Of a DNA stretch of 8,697 nucleotides, positions 5,104-8,697 are shown piece after piece (the first letter of the stretch is position 1; every line of letters starts with the position of its first letter). A model generated the notes under the pieces. It was not told where the DNA came from. It did no database searches and worked only from the letters and a program-made list of their open reading frames with translations. A program made the position numbers and the translations under genes. This DNA comes from Alphaproteobacteria bacterium. Its GTDB lineage: Bacteria; Pseudomonadota; Alphaproteobacteria; UBA6615. Location of the stretch: the NCBI GenBank assembly GCA_017643325.1, contig JAEPNS010000124.1:1-8697 (forward strand), written 5' to 3'.

Positions 5104-7224
5104 ATGGCCGTAACCAACGGGAATGCCGCCGTCGTCTACCGGCAGAGCGGCGGGGTGGGCGTGATTGTCATCAACAATCCGCCGGTAAACGCGCTGGCCA
5201 AGCAGGTGCGTCTCGCGATTGCGGACCTGCTTGCCCACGCCGGAAAAGACAGCACTGTCCGTGCCCTCGTTCTGTGCGGGTCCGGCCGCAACTTCTGCGG
5301 CGGCGCCGACATCCGGGAATTCAACACGCCCGACCGCCAGGTCCGGCCCATGACCCGGCACCTGATGAACCTGGTCGAATCCTGCTCCAAGCCGGTGGTT
5401 GCCGCGATCCACGGGCCGACCCTCGGGGGCGGGCTCGAACTGGCGCTCGGGTGCCACTACCGGATCACCCATCCGGACGCGACGCTCGGTTTGCCGGAGG
5501 TCCTTCGCGGCGTGATCCCGGGCGCGGGCGGGACCCAGCGCCTGCCGCGCCTTGTCGGGTTCCGCACCGCCGCGGAGATGATCACGTTGGGCACGTCCGT
5601 CGATGCCGCAACCGCGCTGGAGATCGGCCTCGTCGACCGGATCGCGGGCGAGGGCGACATTTGCGAGGCGGCCGTTTCCTATGCGGCCAAGCTGGTGGAG
5701 CAGGGCGCGGGCGTGCGCCGTATCAGCGAAATGGAGATCGACCTCGACCCCGTCGCGGGCGAGACGGTGGTCGCGGAGATCCGGGCGGGCCTGGAGAAAT
5801 CCGCGCGCGGGATGCAGGCCCCCTTCCGTTGCCTGGAGAGTGTGGCCAGCACGCTGACCATGTCCTTCGAGGACGGCTGGGCGCGCGAGGCGGAGATCAG
5901 CGAGGAGGCGGTGGCGTCCATCGAGTCCCGCTCGCTGGTGCATGCCTTTTTCGCGGAGCGCCAGGTCAGCAAGATCCCCGACATCCCGGCCGACATCGCC
6001 CGGCGCAACATCGACAAGGTGGCGATCCTCGGGGCCGGGACCATGGGCGGCGGCATCGCGATGTCCTTCGCCAACGCGGGTCTGCCGGTCACGATCATCG
6101 AGAATTCCCGGGAGAATCTCGACCGGGGGCTCGCGCGGATCGAAGCCAATTACGACGCCACCCGCAAGCGCGGACGCCTGTCCGACGACGACATGGCCGC
6201 GCGTATGGCGTGCATCTACGATTCGACGGACATGGATGCCGTGGCCGAGGCCGACCTCGTGATCGAGGCGGTTTTCGAGGAGATGGACGTCAAGCAGTCC
6301 GTGTTCCGCGAGCTCGACCGGCTCGCGAAACCGGGCGCGATCCTCGCGACCAACACCTCGACCCTCGACGTCGACGAGATCGCGGCCGCCACCGGGCGTC
6401 CGGAGGACGTGCTGGGGCTGCACTTTTTCAGCCCGGCCAACGTGATGACGCTGCTCGAGATCGTGCGCGCGGAAAAGACGTCGAAGGACATCATCGCCAC
6501 CGTCCTCGACCTGTCGCGGAAGATCGGCAAGACCGGCGTCGTGGTCGGCGTGTGCGACGGCTTCGTCGGCAACCGGATGCTCGCGCCGTATTTCCGGCAG
6601 GCTGATTTTCTGGTCGAGGAAGGCGCGCTGCCCCAGGACGTTGACCGGGCGATCGAGGCGTTCGGTTTCCGCATGGGCCCGTTCCGGGTGTCCGACCTCG
6701 CGGGCCTCGACATCAGCTGGGCGATCGAGCAGCGCCGCGCGGAAACGCGCCCGGCGGACGAGCGCTTCTCGCCGCTGCTCGGACGGATCTGCGAGCGCGG
6801 CCGTTACGGCCAGAAGACCGGCGCGGGCTGGTACACCTACGAGGGCCGCAGCGCGGTGCCGGACCCGGAGATCGAGGCGCTGGTCCGCGCACGCTCCGAG
6901 GAAATGGGCATCGAGCGGCGCGACATCACCGACGAGGAAATCGTCCAGCGCTGCGTGTATTCGCTCATCAACGAGGGCGCGAAGATCCTCGAGGAGGGCC
7001 TGGCCATCCGTGCGTCGGACGTCGACGTGGTCTGGCTCCACGGTTACGGATTCCCGCGCTGGCGCGGGGGCCCGATGTTCTATGCGGACACTGTGGGCCT
7101 CGAGGAGGTCGTTGCGACCCTTGACCGCTTCCACGCCGACTGGGGCGACAAGTGGGAGCCGGCCGGATTGTTGCGGGAGCTTGCCGACGCCGGCTCGTCC
7201 TTCAAGGAGTGGGACGCGCGGTAG
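5104..7224 (+). CDS. Bifunctional enoyl-CoA hydratase / 3-hydroxyacyl-CoA dehydrogenase
   Basis: A 706-residue beta-oxidation enzyme carrying out steps two and three: hydration of trans-2-enoyl-CoA and NAD-dependent oxidation of the 3-hydroxyacyl-CoA. The N-terminal crotonase domain (about 7-190) has INNPPVNAL, the oxyanion-hole segments CGGADIREF and GPTLGGGLEL, and both catalytic glutamates, Glu112 (GGLEL) and Glu132 (GLPEV), spaced 20 residues apart as in rat enoyl-CoA hydratase. A helical linker leads to the Rossmann domain, with GAGTMGGG at 310-317 for NAD. His440 in LHFFSP and Glu452 twelve residues later form the dehydrogenase catalytic pair. Two 3HCDH C-terminal units follow, from GFVGNR at 486 and with FPRWRGGP at 650-657. 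Layout and length match FadB/FadJ and peroxisomal bifunctional enzymes. No thiolase gene follows, unlike a fadBA operon. The 37 codons upstream in frame lack family features. Confidence 0.93.
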   Translation: MAVTNGNAAVVYRQSGGVGVIVINNPPVNALAKQVRLAIADLLAHAGKDSTVRALVLCGSGRNFCGGADIREFNTPDRQVRPMTRHLMNLVESCSKPVVAAIHGPTLGGGLELALGCHYRITHPDATLGLPEVLRGVIPGAGGTQRLPRLVGFRTAAEMITLGTSVDAATALEIGLVDRIAGEGDICEAAVSYAAKLVEQGAGVRRISEMEIDLDPVAGETVVAEIRAGLEKSARGMQAPFRCLESVASTLTMSFEDGWAREAEISEEAVASIESRSLVHAFFAERQVSKIPDIPADIARRNIDKVAILGAGTMGGGIAMSFANAGLPVTIIENSRENLDRGLARIEANYDATRKRGRLSDDDMAARMACIYDSTDMDAVAEADLVIEAVFEEMDVKQSVFRELDRLAKPGAILATNTSTLDVDEIAAATGRPEDVLGLHFFSPANVMTLLEIVRAEKTSKDIIATVLDLSRKIGKTGVVVGVCDGFVGNRMLAPYFRQADFLVEEGALPQDVDRAIEAFGFRMGPFRVSDLAGLDISWAIEQRRAETRPADERFSPLLGRICERGRYGQKTGAGWYTYEGRSAVPDPEIEALVRARSEEMGIERRDITDEEIVQRCVYSLINEGAKILEEGLAIRASDVDVVWLHGYGFPRWRGGPMFYADTVGLEEVVATLDRFHADWGDKWEPAGLLRELADAGSSFKEWDAR

Positions 7225-7250
7225 AAACTTTTGGCGGTGACATCTGCTCG

Positions 7251-7343
7251 ATCGTCGTCCCTGCGAAGGCAGAGGCCCATTGTCGCCGATGCCTGCCGGG
7301 GCGACCGCTTGCGTTAATAGACCCCTGCGTTCGCAGGGGTGAT
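7251..7343. repeat. Nested inverted intergenic repeat (AFAGTT-type)
   Basis: An imperfect inverted repeat lies in the gap between convergent genes. Outer arms CCCTGCGAA (7259-7267) and TTCGCAGGG (7330-7338) are perfectly complementary, and inside them GTCGCC (7282-7287) pairs with GGCGAC (7300-7305). The flanks keep the symmetry, ATCGTCGTCC at the left and GGGGTGAT at the right. Read on the minus strand it translates to WASAFAGTTI, close to the WVPAFAGTT peptide often produced by a dispersed intergenic repeat family in alphaproteobacteria (recalled, not searched). The left copy has drifted from the right one, so this looks like an older, decayed element. Confidence 0.65.
7321..7340. terminator. 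Candidate two-way terminator hairpin
   Basis: ACCCCTGC (7321-7328) pairs perfectly with GCAGGGGT (7333-7340) around a GTTC tetraloop. The stem lies about 96 nt after the stop of the hydratase-dehydrogenase gene and about 31 nt beyond the stop of the convergent SDR gene, so it could end transcription from both sides. No T run follows on either strand, so it is not a textbook intrinsic terminator. It is also the right arm of the larger repeat. Confidence 0.4.
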
Positions 7344-7371
7344 AACCTGTGAAGCGGTAACGATCCGGGGT

Positions 7372-8139
7372 CTACACCGGCACCGTCGCGCCGCCGTCGA
7401 TGACGATGGTCTGGCCGGTCATCCATGCACCTGCCGCGGATGCCAGGAACACGGCGGCGCCCGCGATGTCTTCGGGCTCGCCGAGGCGGCGCAGCGGCGT
7501 TGCGGCGATGCGGGGCTCGGCGAACTCCGGGTTTTCCCAGAGCGCGCGGGCGAAGTCGGTCTTGACCAGCCCCGGGCAGATCGCGTTGACCCGAATGTTG
7601 TCGGGCCCGAGCTCGACGGCGAGGTTCTTCGCAAGCTGGATGTCGGCCGCCTTGGAAATGTTGTAGGCGCCGATCACATCGCTGCCGCGCAGGCCGCCTA
7701 TGGATGACACGAGGATGATCGCGCCGTCCTTCCTGTCGCGCATGTCCGGCACCACCATCTGGGCGAGCCAGAGCTGGGCCTGGATGTTGGTCTGCATCAC
7801 CTTCGCGAACACCTCGTCGGGGATCTCCATCGCCGGGCCGTAGTATGGGTTGATGGCGGCGTTGCAGACGAGGACGTCGACGGGGCCGAACGCCTCTCTC
7901 GTCTTTGTGACGAGGTTTTCCAGTTCGTCCTTGCGCCCGACATTGCACGGCACGCCCAGCACCTCGTGCCCGGCGTCCTTCATGGAGTTCGCGGTCTCCG
8001 ACACCCGGCCCTCGTCGCGGCTCGACACGACGACCCGCGCGCCGGCGTCCGCCAGCGCGAAGGCGATCGCGTGCCCGATTCCCTTGGTCGATCCGGTGAC
8101 GATCGCGGTCTTTCCGGACAGGTCGAACGGCGTTGACAT
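7372..8139 (-). CDS. SDR family NAD(P)-dependent oxidoreductase (DHRS4-like)
   Basis: A 255-residue classical short-chain dehydrogenase/reductase. The coenzyme motif TGSTKGIG is at 15-22, NAA at 93-95, the structural Asn at 118, and the catalytic set is Ser146, Tyr159 and Lys163 (YNISK). Arg41 after the second beta strand (VVVSSRDEGR) suggests a preference for NADP(H). The segments CNAAINPYYGP, PGLVKTDFARALWENPE and LRRLGEPEDIAGAAVFLAS resemble the DHRS4/carbonyl-reductase-like branch more than FabG. It probably interconverts a ketone or aldehyde and an alcohol, perhaps on an acyl or steroid/isoprenoid-type substrate given the beta-oxidation neighbours; that is inference. The ATG at 8139 has GAGGGGG at 8147-8153, spaced 7 nt. 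The gene is divergent from the acyl-CoA dehydrogenase gene, with 93 bp between start codons, so the two may share control. Confidence 0.9.
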   Translation of the reverse strand: MSTPFDLSGKTAIVTGSTKGIGHAIAFALADAGARVVVSSRDEGRVSETANSMKDAGHEVLGVPCNVGRKDELENLVTKTREAFGPVDVLVCNAAINPYYGPAMEIPDEVFAKVMQTNIQAQLWLAQMVVPDMRDRKDGAIILVSSIGGLRGSDVIGAYNISKAADIQLAKNLAVELGPDNIRVNAICPGLVKTDFARALWENPEFAEPRIAATPLRRLGEPEDIAGAAVFLASAAGAWMTGQTIVIDGGATVPV

Positions 8140-8232
8140 GCCTCATCCCCCTCGCAGCTGTTTGCCGCTATCCTAATGCCAACAAGAAACGTTCGGCACC
8201 CGGCGCCTCGCCGGGGCGGTCAGGGGGATTTC
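8140..8232. promoter_or_regulatory. Divergent promoter region, SDR / acyl-CoA dehydrogenase
   Basis: This 93-bp gap lies between divergent starts and carries the ribosome sites of both genes (8147-8153 on the minus strand, AGGGGG 8222-8227 on the plus strand). The middle is the least GC-rich part: TATCCTAAT at 8169-8177 could supply a -10 element on either strand, but no matching -35 hexamer is evident. A perfect 7-bp hairpin, CCCGGCG-CCT-CGCCGGG (8199-8215), sits 6 nt before the plus-strand Shine-Dalgarno sequence. Confidence 0.35.
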
Positions 8233-8697
8233 ATGGATTTCGCACTTTCGCAGCGCTGCCTGGAGATGCGCGAGAAGCTGCTCGCCTTCATGGACGAGCA
8301 TGTCTACCCGAACGAGGAGACGTTCGAGGAACAGCTCGACAGCCAGGGCACGCGCTGGCAGACGCCGCAGATCGTCGACGATCTGAAAGAAGAGGCGAAA
8401 AGGCAGGGCCTGTGGAACCTGTTCCTGCCCGACGACCATCACGGGGCGGGGCTGACCAACGTCGAGTATGCACCGCTGTGCGAGATCATGGGCCGGGTCG
8501 ACTGGGCGCCGGAGGTCTTCAACTGCAACGCGCCGGACACCGGCAACATGGAGGTGCTGCACATGTACGGCACCCCGGAGCAGCAGGAGGCCTGGCTGAA
8601 ACCGCTTCTCGACGGCGAGATCCGGTCCGCCTTCGCCATGACCGAGCCGGATGTCGCCTCGTCGGACGCCACCAATATCGAGTGTTCGATCACCCGC
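8233..8697 (+). CDS. Acyl-CoA dehydrogenase, N-terminal part (runs off the window)
   Basis: The frame opens at ATG 8233, 5 nt after AGGGGG (8222-8227), and stays open for 155 codons to the window edge. The first 125 or so residues form the all-helical N-terminal domain: REKLLAFMDEHVYPNEETF, then LKEEAKRQGLWNLFLPDDHHGAGL and the helix YAPLCEIMGR. FNCNAPDTGNMEVLHMYGTPEQQEAWLKPLLDG matches the typical approach to the flavin site, and AFAMTEPDVASSDATNIE (133-150) is the conserved segment that contacts FAD and substrate. The enzyme would catalyse the first, FAD-dependent step of acyl-CoA beta-oxidation, passing electrons to electron-transfer flavoprotein. DVASSDATNI and the long N-terminus suggest the ACAD10/11-like branch, which favours long or branched acyl chains; this assignment is tentative. 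A full protein of this type is around 400 residues, so most of it, including the catalytic glutamate, lies beyond the window. Confidence 0.9.
   Translation, partial: MDFALSQRCLEMREKLLAFMDEHVYPNEETFEEQLDSQGTRWQTPQIVDDLKEEAKRQGLWNLFLPDDHHGAGLTNVEYAPLCEIMGRVDWAPEVFNCNAPDTGNMEVLHMYGTPEQQEAWLKPLLDGEIRSAFAMTEPDVASSDATNIECSITR

Noticed and set aside
5029..7134. A 701-codon open frame antisense to the hydratase-dehydrogenase.
   Set aside because: It has no recognisable domain and is rich in Arg, His, Asp and Ala, as expected from the mirror of a GC-rich gene with GC-biased third positions.
7225..7371. A short coding gene or mobile-element remnant in the gap after the hydratase-dehydrogenase.
   Set aside because: Open frames here translate the inverted repeat itself and match only the spurious peptides such repeats produce; no transposase sequence or target duplication is seen.
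1..8697. CRISPR array, tRNA or rRNA gene, phage or toxin-antitoxin module, or defence system.
   Set aside because: No spaced direct repeats, RNA-gene consensus or related protein motifs were seen on either strand; every substantial open region is explained by metabolic genes.

Overview
This is a GC-rich chromosomal segment, about two thirds GC by eye. It is most likely from an alphaproteobacterium, perhaps Rhodospirillales-like. Three things point there: dense gene packing with strong codon-position GC bias, the catabolic gene content, and two intergenic repeats whose accidental translations (PELVEGR and AFAGTT type peptides) turn up often in alphaproteobacterial genomes. The lineage is inferred from style and family resemblance, not from a marker gene.

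Layout, left to right. The 3' end of a class I SAM-dependent methyltransferase (+, to 361) converges on a secreted dienelactone-hydrolase-family alpha/beta hydrolase (-, 451-1491). An 89-bp gap holding a double-hairpin repeat separates them. Divergent from the hydrolase is a two-gene operon of paralogous glutathione S-transferases (+, 1598-2374 and 2364-3167) whose frames overlap by 11 nt. The second GST shares a CTAG stop tetranucleotide with a convergent muconolactone-isomerase-family gene (-, 3164-3475). That gene lies directly downstream of, and probably in one operon with, a DASS/SLC13-type membrane transporter (-, 3502-4896). Divergent from the transporter is a 706-residue bifunctional enoyl-CoA hydratase/3-hydroxyacyl-CoA dehydrogenase (+, 5104-7224). 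It converges on an SDR oxidoreductase (-, 7372-8139) across a second structured repeat. The window ends inside an acyl-CoA dehydrogenase (+, from 8233), divergent from the SDR.

How the genes fit together. The right half supplies three acyl-CoA oxidation functions: acyl-CoA dehydrogenase, hydratase plus hydroxyacyl-CoA dehydrogenase, and an SDR that could act on an alcohol, ketone or hydroxyacyl intermediate. No thiolase or acyl-CoA ligase is visible. The left and middle parts hold an anion importer with a small lactone-isomerase-like enzyme, a GST pair and a secreted hydrolase. This fits uptake and breakdown of organic acids or aromatic-derived compounds, but the sequence fixes no substrate. 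No transcription regulator, RNA gene, insertion sequence, CRISPR array or phage gene was seen, and every complete gene looks intact.

I did not find a convincing undescribed system. The points most worth checking are the repeat with complementary hairpin loops at 363-430, the orphan isomerase-transporter pair, the transporter's non-canonical ion-site motifs and the coupled GST pair.
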